A stretch of 32,888 bases of DNA. Source: Evernia prunastri (taxonomy: Eukaryota; Ascomycota; Lecanoromycetes; Lecanorales; Parmeliaceae). Positions 1-9,814 of this stretch are shown one piece after another (position 1 is the first letter of the stretch; each line of letters opens with the position of its first letter). The notes under the pieces are model-generated. The model worked only from the letters and a program-made list of their open reading frames with translations. It was not told where the DNA came from and searched no databases. The stretch lies in contig NKYR01000220.1 in assembly GCA_003184365.1 (NCBI GenBank), positions 1-32,888 on the forward strand, given 5' to 3'. Position numbers and translations under genes: made by a program.

Positions 1-328
1 CTTCTGTCCAATCATGATACTTTTGTAGTTGAAGAACATCGTAAAGTGCAGCGGCAATGACTTGGCGATCCTGTCCGACGTAGACTCCATTAACTAGTAG
101 GAAGTTTCGAAGAGCAGTTCGAATAGGTGTGTTTGCGTTTTTGAAGTTCTCGAATGTCCATCCCTGGAAGTGTTCTTTAAAGGCGTCCCATAGCATTTTG
201 TCCTCGCATTCTTTTTCGCTCCAATAGAGTCGAAAGAAGAGCATGTGACCACTAAGCTGTTGAGTAGTGACGTTTGTGTAGTCCAAATCCATTCCCCATG
301 TCGATGCGTCGACGTATTTCTCCCATAC
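1..328 (-). pseudogene. gag-like retrotransposon ORF fragment, copy 1 (runs off the window)
   Basis: Read on the minus strand from 328 to 1, one frame stays open to the window edge and includes LVNGVYVGQDRQ followed by AAALYDVLQLQKYHDWTE. The first 214 bases (328 down to 115) are nearly identical to 1122-909, which holds the same frame with its start codon. I call it gag-like because copy 2 starts about 150 bases downstream of an LTR in the same orientation. No zinc knuckle or protease is visible in this part. The 5' end of this copy is cut at 328, where unrelated AT-rich sequence begins, so it is a fragment. Family assignment (copia type) is inference. Confidence 0.5.
115..328. repeat. 214-bp direct duplication, left copy
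   Basis: Bases 115-328 match 909-1122 in the same orientation over the full length; I saw one substitution, near 213 versus 1007. Such high identity beside RIP-damaged sequence means a recent duplication or an assembly join. Confidence 0.85.
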
Positions 329-469
329 AACAGACTTTTTTTTAAATTAATCCCCGGCCAGAAAATCAAAATCCTACCCATATTAATTATTTTTATTTCG
401 CAACAACCACACATCTAAATAACGTTAGAATGATCTAAATTATCAAATAAATGATGCTCTATAAGATGG

Positions 470-955
470 CTAGCCATGAAATTTATTATCTCCTTTAGCC
501 AAAATCACACGCTCCATTCGTGCCCTCATCTTCCCACATCACTTCCCTATTCTTTCCTGCTCCAAATTGCGCCACGCAACGTTTCAGGTCTTAATCGTAG
601 ACTCTTTCGTAGTTGAAGGATACGGTTGCTTCGAGATGTACTGCTTCCAATGGTACCAACAGGGCTCAATCTGATTTAGATCCGGAGAGTTGCCAGATCA
701 AGGAAGAACAGTTAGCCCCTCAATCTTCAAAAGCTCATTCTGTTGTCACGCATTATGAGACGGAGCGCCATCTTGAACGAGATAGCATTCGCTATACTTC
801 TCAATAACTTTCTTAATGAACGGGATCAATCGGGGCAATAGCACGTATGTTTGATAGCGATACCAATCAATCCCTCCTCGGAAATTTTTGTTCCGCTCAT
901 ATCGAACNCAGTTCGAATAGGTGTGTTTGCGTTTTTGAAGTTCTCGAATGTCCAT
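470..955 (-). pseudogene. Tc1/mariner DDE transposase, C-terminal half, RIP-damaged
   Basis: The minus strand shows the DDE transposase core. There is a segment with YRYQTYVLLPRLIPFIKKVI, then the second catalytic aspartate in LVQDGAPSHNA, then the third in SGNSPDLNQIEPCW. The frame closes near 470-472 with a basic tail (KMRARMERVILAKG). At least four in-frame TGA stops interrupt it: after PSHNA, before SGNSPDLN, and twice in the tail. Three of these sit where tryptophan is expected, which fits TGG to TGA change by RIP. The N-terminal DNA-binding half is missing, because at 908-909 the sequence switches through an N into gag-like DNA. No clear terminal inverted repeats were found. It is a dead element. 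Confidence 0.8.
908..908. other. Ambiguous base (N) at a repeat junction
   Basis: The only N in the window lies exactly between mariner-like sequence (up to 907) and the second copy of the 214-bp duplication (from 909). The position makes a collapsed or wrongly joined repeat plausible. Confidence 0.95.
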
Positions 956-1122
956 CCCTGGAAGTGTTCTTTAAAGGCGTCCCATAGCATTTTGTCCTCG
1001 CATTCTTCTTCGCTCCAATAGAGTCGAAAGAAGAGCATGTGACCACTAAGCTGTTGAGTAGTGACGTTTGTGTAGTCCAAATCCATTCCCCATGTCGATG
1101 CGTCGACGTATTTCTCCCATAC
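909..1122. repeat. 214-bp direct duplication, right copy
   Basis: Second copy of 115-328. It starts immediately after the N and ends where the gag-like frame continues to its own start codon at 1140. Confidence 0.85.
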
Positions 1123-1140
1123 TGCCGGGATTCCAGCCAT
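909..1140 (-). pseudogene. gag-like ORF N-terminus, copy 2
   Basis: An ATG at 1140-1138 on the minus strand opens a 77-codon frame beginning MAGIPAVWEKYVDASTWGMD and rich in W, F, E and K. It is cut at 909 by the N, beyond which the frame enters transposase sequence. The start lies about 150 bases downstream of the inner edge of the LTR at 1293-1711, in the position expected for the first ORF of an LTR retrotransposon. No recognised domain is present in this short part, so gag is inferred from position. Confidence 0.5.
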
Positions 1141-1292
1141 TTTGAAGAAGTATTATGAAAAGGTGATCGTGGAAGTCAGGTTTATCGAGAAGAATGATGC
1201 CGAGAAGCTCAATCAAGAGTTCAGCGTTGATGTGAGCTTTGGCTGTGCGGTTTCGTGATCGTGAAAAGTTGTTCTGCGTGATAGACGCAGCT

Positions 1293-1711
1293 TGTTAGTT
1301 TAAGATGCTCAGTGCTAGGTCTTGCAGTGGCTTCTTGTTTTGCAAGCTTTTGAAATCTAGGCGGGGCTGTGGTTAAGTCCGGCTGTCTTTCTGAAGCATA
1401 GAGGCGGAAAAATCACTTCGGCTTCTATCTCTTCTATACTAGACCTTGCTGTTCTGTGGTTGATGTGAGTTCAACCACTGATCAGTGTTGGTTTCACATA
1501 GGTGTGATTGTCCAGTTACTTATCACTACTTGCATATGCATAGTCTTGATAATTGTAAATGTAGATGCATTGCTAAGAGGTGCAGGCGAAGAGGCAAGAT
1601 ATACCTCTTCGCTTAGCTAGTGTGTGTGCCTAGTGTTGCGCTAGGCGCGCAGTCAACTATCACCAGCCTCTACTGTGCTATGAACATAGATGCTATTAAT
1701 GCATACTAACA
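1293..1711 (-). mobile_element. LTR of a retrotransposon (5' LTR, element reads leftward)
   Basis: The segment begins TGTTAGT and ends ACTAACA, a perfect 7-bp terminal inverted repeat with the canonical TG...CA ends, over 419 bp. Its base composition is not RIP-like, in sharp contrast to the DNA to its right. Flanking pentamers (CAGCT at 1288-1292 and GTAAT at 1712-1716) differ, as expected for one LTR of a longer element rather than a solo LTR. The leftward leader then leads to the ATG at 1140. Internal palindromes include a 9-bp stem GCGAAGAGG/CCTCTTCGC near 1588-1614. A primer-binding site was not identified. Confidence 0.65.
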
Positions 1712-2082
1712 GTAATTGTTTAGTGAGATAATAAATATTAAATAAGTGTCTTTTCTATAACTCGCAACGCTCGAATTCAATAGAAGACAGTGAATTATAA
1801 AATTCTTAAATAATTTGTCGTTATAATTTCTCAGAGATTTTGATATAGTTAGTGTGAAAGATTATGATTGTAACTTCTCGCAAATTCGTGAAATTAAGAT
1901 CGCATTAATTATTATATGAATTTCAGTGTAGTCGAAATCAATAAAAGAGTTATAAAACTATATAATCTTCTTCTGAAATGATAAAATAATCGATATTTTA
2001 AACGATCTACGCGCTAAGCGATTATTTGAAATTTTCGCTAAGTATATTTTTAAAGTATCTCTTATCGTGATTTTGAAAGAGA

Positions 2083-2307
2083 TTATTCTTTTTTCGAATC
2101 GAAAGACGAGTTATAAATATCGTTTTCTGCGTTCTTCTCGTTTATTATAAGCTTATTAATTTTAATCTCGTAGTAGATCTTCTTACTCGCGTTATTTGAA
2201 CTTCTAAAAATATAATTCTTACGAAGATAATCTGATTTTTTATAATTAAAGCACGTGAAGATCTTAGAATTAAAATCTGCTTTGATATTCGCTTTGACGA
2301 TAATCAT
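2083..2307 (-). pseudogene. RIP-mutated retrotransposon gag zinc-knuckle relic
   Basis: A 74-residue minus-strand frame contains CFNYKKSDYLRKNY. Its spacing is that of a retroviral-type CCHC knuckle (C-x2-C-x4-H-x4-C). The second Cys, the His and the last Cys have all become Tyr and the usual glycines have become Lys or Asp. Cys to Tyr and Gly to Asp are coding-strand G to A changes, and His to Tyr is C to T, so every substitution is a RIP-type transition. The flanks are lysine-rich. It is a fossil of a gag gene read leftward and is non-functional. Confidence 0.55.
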
Positions 2308-2632
2308 CTAAATTTCGATAATCGATATAACGCGAGTTATACGTGAGATAGTGATAAATTTACGAACAGAGATAATCTTTATAGTAGAGATCTTGAAGAT
2401 TACTTACTATTGATACTTAACTCGCTCGAAATTATTCACTTCTCGTAGATAATTCTTAACTTCTTTAACGACAATAAAGTTATTAATATAACTCACAGTG
2501 CGTTATGTCTTTTAAAGCTTCTTACGAACTTTATATTTTATGTTATACAATTTAATCGACTCGTTATAGTCGTAAATCTTGATCAAATGAACGAATTTAG
2601 CATAGAATTTTATAAACGATTTAGTATTCTAT

Positions 2633-2817
2633 TGTCAGGGAACGAGGCTTGATAAGAGGAATCTCATTCTCTATGGCTAGGACTAAGGTAAAGGCCAAGA
2701 CGAAAGATGAGGAAACAAGAAAGAACGGGGGATGCGAGCAGCCCTTAAGGGGCTGTCGCCTAGATCGTCGGCTATCGCATAGATTAACCTGACTAGACTG
2801 AGATCCACACCATGACA
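2633..2817. mobile_element. Solo LTR (185 bp) with 5-bp target-site duplication
   Basis: The island starts TGTCA and ends TGACA, perfect 5-bp inverted ends with TG...CA. It is flanked directly on both sides by TCTAT (2628-2632 and 2818-2822). Inside it the composition is ordinary, while the DNA on both sides is strongly RIP-eroded. The simplest reading is an LTR retrotransposon that inserted after the surroundings had been mutated and then recombined to a solo LTR. Strand is not determined. A short non-autonomous element of TRIM type is an alternative. Confidence 0.75.
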
Positions 2818-4639
2818 TCTATTCGAGAGCTCTATATTCGCGTATAACATTACGCTTTCTATCAAAATTCTTATAGATATCGATTAAGTTGTTTATAATT
2901 TCGCTATAAGAGATATAGAAGTTTATATAATTACGAGTTCTTCGCGTTATTATTTGCTTACTTATCTTATCGTCAATATGTAAGTATATATAAATAAGTT
3001 GAGACTTAGCAGTAAAGAATCAGTTCTTATTGACGTTTAATTTCTTTTTTATTTTAACGAGTTAATTCTTTTATAAAGAATTAATATCGTTAGTAAACAC
3101 AGAGAAATTAGAAAGTTTAATAAATTTAACGATTTTCTACTATTTTGAAGAAGAAGTCTTATCGTCGTTCGCGTCGCTCTTATTCTTCTAATCAGCGATT
3201 ATCTAAATCGTTTTCTTCTTATCAAGTCGAATATGAAGTAAACGTATCTCATTATTTTTCTGTTAAAGCTAAGCGACTTTCTTCGGAAGACTTTCGATGA
3301 GATTAACGACGTCGATTAAATCGTTCTAAGTCTTCTTATCGATAGTAATAGAGTCTTTATATTAATCGACGATCTTAAAAAACTAATCACGTTGAAAGCG
3401 TAGATTATTAATATAGCGTATAATAGCGTTGAAATCGTTTTTAATCAATAATTGAAGTTATTTTACGTTGATTATAAAATTTGAATCTTTTATATAATAC
3501 GTTTATTTAGTAGCGCCGTCTGTTAATCTAAAACGATAACGAGATCTCGTTTTTTATCAATCAGCTTGAGATACTTCGTGCGATTAAAATTAGTTATAAT
3601 AGTGATTAGAGAAGATAATGAATATTTCGAAATATGTAGTAGTAAAGATAATATGTGAGACGAAAAGACTCTCTCTAAGCGATAAAATAATTTAATTAAT
3701 TTCGATATTGAAAAATAAGAGTAATGATAAGAAAGATGATGAGAAAGAAAGAAAAAATAAAGAGTTATCTAAGTACTTCGTATTGCATAATGTTAGACGA
3801 TTATATTTAGAAGAAGATTCTTTATCGTTCTCTTACGTTATTTGTTTATTTCCTTTTTGATAAAGAAATTCGCTTTGTTCTTCATCTATTACAAAGAAAT
3901 ATATATAATTCAATCGTTTACTATTCGATTATGAAATCGTAAAGAATATAATAAATTAATGTAATATTCTTTCGATTGATTAAAACTTCGTAGAGAGTTA
4001 AAGAGATAATGACGAACTTTTTGCGAATAAATTTAACGAAGATAATAGTCTTAAAAGCGATATAGTGAGACAAATTGTTATTCGATTAAAACACCGTGAA
4101 GAATCTAGATATCTCTAATGATATTCTTTCGAACGATATAATCTAAATTGATTTGAATTGAAAATTGTTGAAAGAATAAGTGTTATTTATCTGAATATTT
4201 TCTCTCTGAAATTATAACGACTTTTTTAAATTCGCTAATCGTACGAATAATCTTTATACTTACTTTATACTCTAATATAATTACGAGTGATCTTAATACT
4301 TGCTTTATCTCTCTGACTAATCACGAGACGATCGTCTATCTCGATACGAGCTCTTCAAAATTCGATTATTTGTTTGATAAACTAATTTAGAATATCGAGT
4401 TTTATTCAACTAAGAAGTCTCGAATGATTTCTATCTCGTCTGATAAGCTGATTTAGAAATACGATATTTTAATAATTCTATCTTGATTGCTGCTGTAGTA
4501 GTCTCAAGTTTAATATCTTGATAAAGCTTCTATTTGCGAGTTATTTGAATTCGTTAATAGCATCGAATAAAATAAGTGAGATGAGCTAGTTGTAATGTTA
4601 AAATCGATATAGATATGAAATTAATGTAGGTGTATTGAC

Positions 4640-4792
4640 TAAGACAACTAGCTAAAAAGCGAATATCTACATGACAAGAGGCTAATATGTAGAAGAAGAC
4701 CTCTGTTAAGGTTCGCTAAGTCCTATGAGTCAAACAAAGGAGGAAGGTGCTGGAAGGCCCTGATAGAGAGAGACCAGAATACGGTCGTAACA
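4640..4792 (-). mobile_element. Possible LTR terminus, less eroded island
   Basis: This island is clearly less AT-rich than its surroundings. On the minus strand it starts at 4792 with TGTTACGACCGTATTC, similar in form to the start of many fungal Ty3-type LTRs. I could not find the other end or a target duplication, so the left limit is approximate. Confidence 0.35.
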
Positions 4793-5357
4793 ATATTAAT
4801 AGCGCGATATTTCTTTTACTTTATAATATATTTAATTATATATAAAGAAAAAGATAATCTATATATCTCGCTCGATACTTATTTTATAAATTTAATAAAT
4901 CGCTAAGATTATAATTAAGTAGAATTATAATTTTTAAGTAAGTTACTACTTAAATAGCAATTATTTTTATAAAATATTACTTAACAAAAAGTAGATTAAA
5001 TTAAAATATTTTTATATCGTTAGAAAGCGCGAATAAAGCTATATACTCTACGAAAGTTTAAAGATATTATATATTAAAAATATAGAGATATTTAAGTTAT
5101 AAGTATATTATATTAAAAACTTAATAAAAAACGCTCGAAAGATCTAGCGAGCTAATTTAACACGCTATTTTAAAAGACGTTGTAATATAAAGATTCATAT
5201 TAACTATATATATAAATTTAAGATATTTTAGCTTAGTTCTATCTTATATTTTCACATATACTAACTTTAGAAATACAAAAATATAATATAGAATATTTTA
5301 AGAAAAAAAAATGATAGAATAGATGATTTGAAATAACTTTAATATAGAGGATGTTAG

Positions 5358-5835
5358 TTAGTAGTATATATTAAGAGTTTCCATTGAGAAGTCGATATTT
5401 TCGGAGGCGGGGCGCGATGAATTTTGCCAAGCAATCCCATTCATATTGCACCCTATAAAATGACCAAGTGCTCGGAAAAGCCCCCACAATTCTAAAGTAT
5501 CGGCGATCCAAGCGGCAGACGCACCTTTCCCTCCGCTCCTTCGGCAGATGAACCCAATCTTACATATCATGCAGATCCATTGTCGTAATTCACACATCCG
5601 CATCCCTCTTATATTTTCCCATACAGTACTCGTATAAGGTATCCTCCTGCAGATGATCGTCATGCCACTTTCGCCAAGTGACCAAAGTTTTGATAATGAC
5701 AAGTTTACGCGTTGTTCTGCCATGATTTCTTCGGCAGTCGAGGCCCAATTCCATAAGCCGGTTCTCTACAAATCAACATTCAGCATACGACACCCTTCTC
5801 ACCTTCTCAAAGGATGGAATATGAGCGATCATGAC
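5358..5835 (-). pseudogene. Unrecognised coding fragment at the edge of the AT-rich block
   Basis: A minus-strand frame of 121 codons runs from an ATG at 5723 down to 5358. It contains LSKLWSLGESGMTIICRR and several Trp and Cys residues. Upstream, the same frame extends to a TAG acceptor near 5770, preceded by a GTGAGA donor about 37 bases away and a short open segment (MIAHIPSFEK) ending near 5807. This suggests a second exon, though the intron would be unusually short. The last residues run into AT-rich DNA, so the 3' end is probably lost. I recognise no family. It may be a truncated gene stranded at a RIP boundary, or chance. Confidence 0.3.
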
Positions 5836-5859
5836 CAGATCGTCTTATCCCGCCTGTGA

Positions 5860-6638
5860 AAAGAAGTCAAGTACGTAGACAAAGGTGCGTGCGCTATATC
5901 CAATCATATGTCTATGTCTTTCCCGTCCGTCCGAATTCCCAACCGCCGTTCAGTCACCGAGTGACGAGGCTTTGTGCTTGAAGTACCTTAACTTGCTTAT
6001 TACCGGTGGGACTCTAAAGCACGTTGTAGAATTCCCTTATCTAAAGTATGGCGATATGCAAAGACGGGTATCTCGGAATTCAAGAGCATCGCCTTTGGTG
6101 TTGTCTTATCAGTCATTGATCAGTCAGTGATTGGATGGCCTAGAAGACATACGGCCATGTCTTCGGTGGCGTCGTAGCAGAGGGGGCCGGAACTACGAGT
6201 ACTCGTACATATGACCCGGGAGCGTGAAAGCGATCTTGGGGGAAGATGAGCGGCATTTTGGCGAAATATCAAGAGTACTTAGAGTAGAGTACTTTAAGGC
6301 CCGATCTACCCGAAGCGCACCGTCCTCTAAAGTATAAGTACCTACTTAGGTAGGTACTACAACATAGGTACATCTACCCGTGCCTTAGTCCTAAGGTAGG
6401 TAAGGTATCTTGGATCGAGCTATTCAAGAGACGCTACGAATGCCAAGATGGATATGGAGTAATCGAGTAATGGAGTAATTATCTCGGCTTTCGGCTCACA
6501 CTTGAAGAACGCACACCTTGGTCTATGCATATACTACCTACTCTCTACTCTAGAGTAAAATACTCAACCCAAGGTAGGTACTCTAGGACGAGTGGCCCCT
6601 CATCTAAGGTAAGCGTCCACAACTAGCCAAAATCTACC
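5860..6638. other. Intergenic, with TAGGTAGGTAC-type motifs
   Basis: No convincing gene. Repeated variants of (TAGG)TAGGTAC and its complement occur at about 6340-6415 and 6535-6590, with related CTCTACTCTAGAGTA sequence near 6543-6560. Such motifs are common in intergenic DNA of filamentous ascomycetes. The only longer frame (5885-6130) has no recognisable content. Confidence 0.5.
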
Positions 6639-7478
6639 TTATCCTCTGCATTCTACTGCCGCTATCTCTTCCCGAATCACTTCAATCAGACTTTCCACAA
6701 CCTTGGCTTCCCACACGATCTGATGTCCTTTACCGTGGTCGAAGAGGGTGGCTTGGTTCGGATCGCATAGGTTGTATAGCAGCATCCCCGCCGGAAGAAA
6801 TGGATCCATCGCTCCGATGACTTGGATGGTCCGGACATCAAACACCTGCCCATCTTCGCGGGGTAGATACCACCGCTTTCCATCCCCGGTGAACGGCGGT
6901 ACCCCTCCCCAGAATATCCCTAGCTTGAGCGTACTATCTTTGCCAGCCGCTCGACTTTTCGTCAGGTGGTCCGCGAGCAATGTTGCCGCTAGACCGGATC
7001 CTTCTGAAAAGCCAAGGACCCCGTCAAAAGGCCCCTCCGTCTCGAGAAGGTGGCTGAGAGTCCCAATGGCTTCCACAATTGCTCCGTAACCGGGATAATC
7101 TTTGAAGTCGAACAACGAGTCTTCCAATGAAGGATGCGTCGGGTTGAACACGACGGGAAAAATGGCGTTGAACGTTTCTTCCGTCTGGAAACATTTGTGT
7201 GGAGGCTCGCCAAAAAAATCCTCGTAGCCAGGTGGCGGGGACACCTCCATCGGACCTTCTGTAAAGTAGAAAGTAGCAGTGCCATCGCTTTCGAGCTCAT
7301 GTATCAGAGGCACTAGGTAAAGGCGTCAGAAAGCGCGTATCAACCCTCCAAAGGACTGCTTACACAACAGAGCTCGGAGAGACTAAGGGCTTATGATTAG
7401 CTTCAGCGATGACTATAAGACTCGGGATCGTCTTACCTTCGCATTGCTAAAGGCACCTGGTATACACAAGATCTTCAT
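6639..7478 (-). CDS. FSH1-family serine hydrolase (alpha/beta hydrolase)
   Basis: Three exons give 244 residues: 7478-7437, 7382-7364 and 7312-6639. The 54-bp and 51-bp introns have donors GTAAGA and GTAAGC and TAG acceptors. Exon 1 encodes MKILCIPGAFSNAK, the beta-1 strand that begins this family, and the 19-base exon 2 joins it in frame. The nucleophile elbow is GFSEGSG with Ser123. Asp190 (GAMDPF) and His217 (HGKGHQI) complete the likely triad. Length and order match fungal FSH1/ovarian-cancer-gene-2 type hydrolases, which include free-standing thioesterases and esterases of metabolite clusters as well as housekeeping enzymes. Predicted cytosolic. It is divergently transcribed from a P450, so a role in the same pathway is possible. 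Substrate is unknown. Confidence 0.88.
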
Positions 7479-8075
7479 CTTTTACCGACTTTGTTGATCT
7501 TGAATCTCCTCGGACTGGAGCACTTCTCCGCGACAGCAGAGCAAAGCTACGGTAAGTATGGTGAGGTGGAAGATGCCTATTATCTATTCGAAACTGTCAG
7601 CTCAGAAACTGCAAGTAGAACCAAGCAGCGCTCATTTCTTCTTCAGTCCAGATGTCTATATCGGCGTCAGATATGGGTGAAGATCTGTGGGTCTAGAAAC
7701 GGTCGGTGCATGGATTGCTAGAAAGGGCTGCGATATGATATCACGAAGCATATGTTCACTGCAAGCGATTAGTCCAAGCCGGCCACCCAGTCTATGAGCC
7801 TAAATGTCGCATCTACCTAGATCTTCCGTACCTTCCGACTTGATCAGTCGTTGGAACGGAATGGTTGATTTTAGATGCTGATGGACTAATTGACCGCTTT
7901 CCATTTTCTAGCAAGCGTGGTGACCATTGCAAGCCTTCATCGGAAATCATATATTGTCAAATCCAGCAGATAGAAAATCAAGTGGTACTGACACTTGGTC
8001 CTGCATTTGTCTTCCAAAGCAGAGATTGAGATCCGACTGACCTTCTTTTCTGGATCAAATCAAAGCCAAAACAGC
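7479..8075. promoter_or_regulatory. Divergent intergenic region between FSH1 hydrolase and P450
   Basis: 597 bases separate the two start codons, which point away from each other. The stretch should hold both promoters. I see no conserved operator that I can name. A 76-codon frame at 7491-7721 has no recognisable content. Confidence 0.5.
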
Positions 8076-9814
8076 ATGACTCAACCACTGCCCGTGGTAT
8101 CACGTGTGACTCGCGATGCTCCTGCTATGGATCTTTTCGAAGCTCTCTGGATTCGAATTCTGGGAGGTCTACTTCTTTTCTATGCCATTCACTACGTCTA
8201 TCGCAGACTCGAGGTTGCCATTTCTCGCCATCGTATTGCCAGGATTCATGACTGCAAACCAGTCAAACATTCTCCGGCGCTGAACACGTTCTCCGATGGT
8301 ATATTTGGATGGAAGGTTCCATTGCTGCTGATGAATGGATTCAGTACCCGCAAGGTTCTCGAAAACATACAGAAAGTCATTTTCAAGGACTGCAATACTG
8401 TCCAATTCAAAATCTTGTCCACAAACATAATATGGACCATCGAGCCAAAGAATCTCAAGACGATCCTGGCTTCAAACTTCAAGGATTGGGACATCACAAC
8501 TCGCAGAAAAAAGGCGTTTGGTCCCTACATTGGACATGGTATATTCACTGCAGAGGGTCCGAAATGGAAGCATTCGCGTGAGCTCGTAAGGCCGAACTTT
8601 GCTCGTAGTCAAATTGCCAATCCTGCAACGCTCGAACCACACGTATCTGCTTTACTCAACGACATTCCCCGCGACGGCTCGACCTTCGACCTCCAGAAGC
8701 TCTTCTTTCACTTTACAACAAATAGCGCCATCGATCTTCTGTTCGGACTCGATCCCAGCACTTCAAGAGACTCTATCAACTCATTCACCAAGGCCCTCGA
8801 CCACGTTAATGGGGCGGTAACCGCAAGAACTTATTTTGGCGGGCTAATGGGTTTATTCATGGCATCTTCAAAGAAGGACACTGAGACTGCGCATGATTTT
8901 ATAGATCATTACATTGACCTAGCTATCAAGGACAGAGAGAAGTACGCACTAGGGCGGAATGAGGGGGAGCGATACGTCTTCTTGCATGAATTGATTCAGA
9001 GAACCCAGGATCCCGCGCAGATCAGGTCAGAGATGTTGCATATATTGATAGCCGGCAAAGATACAACAGCGGGCATGCTGAGCAACGTCTGGTTCGCACT
9101 TGCAAAGAGACCCGATGTTTGGGCAAACCTTCGTGTCGAAGTTGACAACCTGAACGGAAAACAGCCTTCATTGAAGCGCTCCGAGAGATGAAATATCTCA
9201 AGGCGGTCCTGAACGAGTGTGGGTGTACATAACTCCCAACGAACGACACTACTGACTTTGCACGACATAGCTTTACGTCTGTGGCCGGCGGTGCCTATGA
9301 GCGCTCGTATGGCAAACACGGACACGGTCTTGCCGACGGGCGGTGGCGAAGATGGCGAATCCCCTCTCCTTGTGCAGAAGGGCCAACTTGTCGGTTGGTC
9401 CAAATACGCCATGCAGCGACGCAAAGACATCTACGGTGAAGATGCCGACGAATTCAGGCCGGAGCGATGGGAGACTCTACAACCCGGGTGGAGCTATCTC
9501 CCTTTCAGCGGGTGGGTGGTCCCCCATGTTCATTGCGCGATGCGGCCTTTGTTAACGAAGGATTTAGAGGACCGAGAATCTGTCTTGGAAGTCAGTTCTT
9601 CCAGAAAGAGTTAACGCGACACTATACGAAAGAGAGCACTACTGACGGATACATTGCAGGAAATTTTGCGCTCACCGAAGCAGCCTACGCGACAGTCCGT
9701 CTGATGCAGGAGTTCCGGACCCTGACAAGCCGTGACCCGGAACCCTGGCACGAGGGACTCACGGTCACCCTTGCGGTGGGTAATGGTGTGAACGTGTCAA
9801 TAGTACCCGCATAG
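8076..9814 (+). pseudogene. CYP52-like cytochrome P450, one-base frameshift
   Basis: Exons are 8076-9218, 9271-9511, 9568-9590 and 9660-9814; introns are 52, 56 and 69 bp with CTGAC branch sites in introns 1 and 3. The product would be about 520 residues, the usual CYP52 length. It has an N-terminal membrane anchor (LWIRILGGLLLFYAIHYVY), I-helix AGKDTTA (326-332), K-helix ESLR (381-384), the clade-typical LPTGGGEDGESP and DIYGEDADEFRPERW, and heme motif FSGGPRICLG with Cys467. CYP52 enzymes hydroxylate alkanes and fatty acids at the omega end in the ER. The frame breaks near 9171, where one T appears missing before GAAGCG, giving a TGA at 9189-9191; the total length returns to a multiple of three if one base is counted there. 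This is a pseudogene or a homopolymer error. The start could also be the ATG at 8127. Confidence 0.85.

Larger units (their letters stand above)
1712..5345. mobile_element. AT-rich, RIP-eroded transposon block
   Basis: Nearly all of this stretch is A/T with scattered CG dinucleotides. CA and TG dinucleotides are scarce while TA is abundant, the pattern left when RIP converts CpA to TpA on both strands. There is no plausible intact gene. Two less eroded islands stand out (2633-2817 and about 4640-4792), together with one recognisable protein relic (2083-2307). The rest has no readable coding content. Confidence 0.85.

Noticed and set aside
7995..8075. N-terminal extension of the first P450
   Set aside because: It would start with TTG; the ATG at 8076 gives the normal family length.
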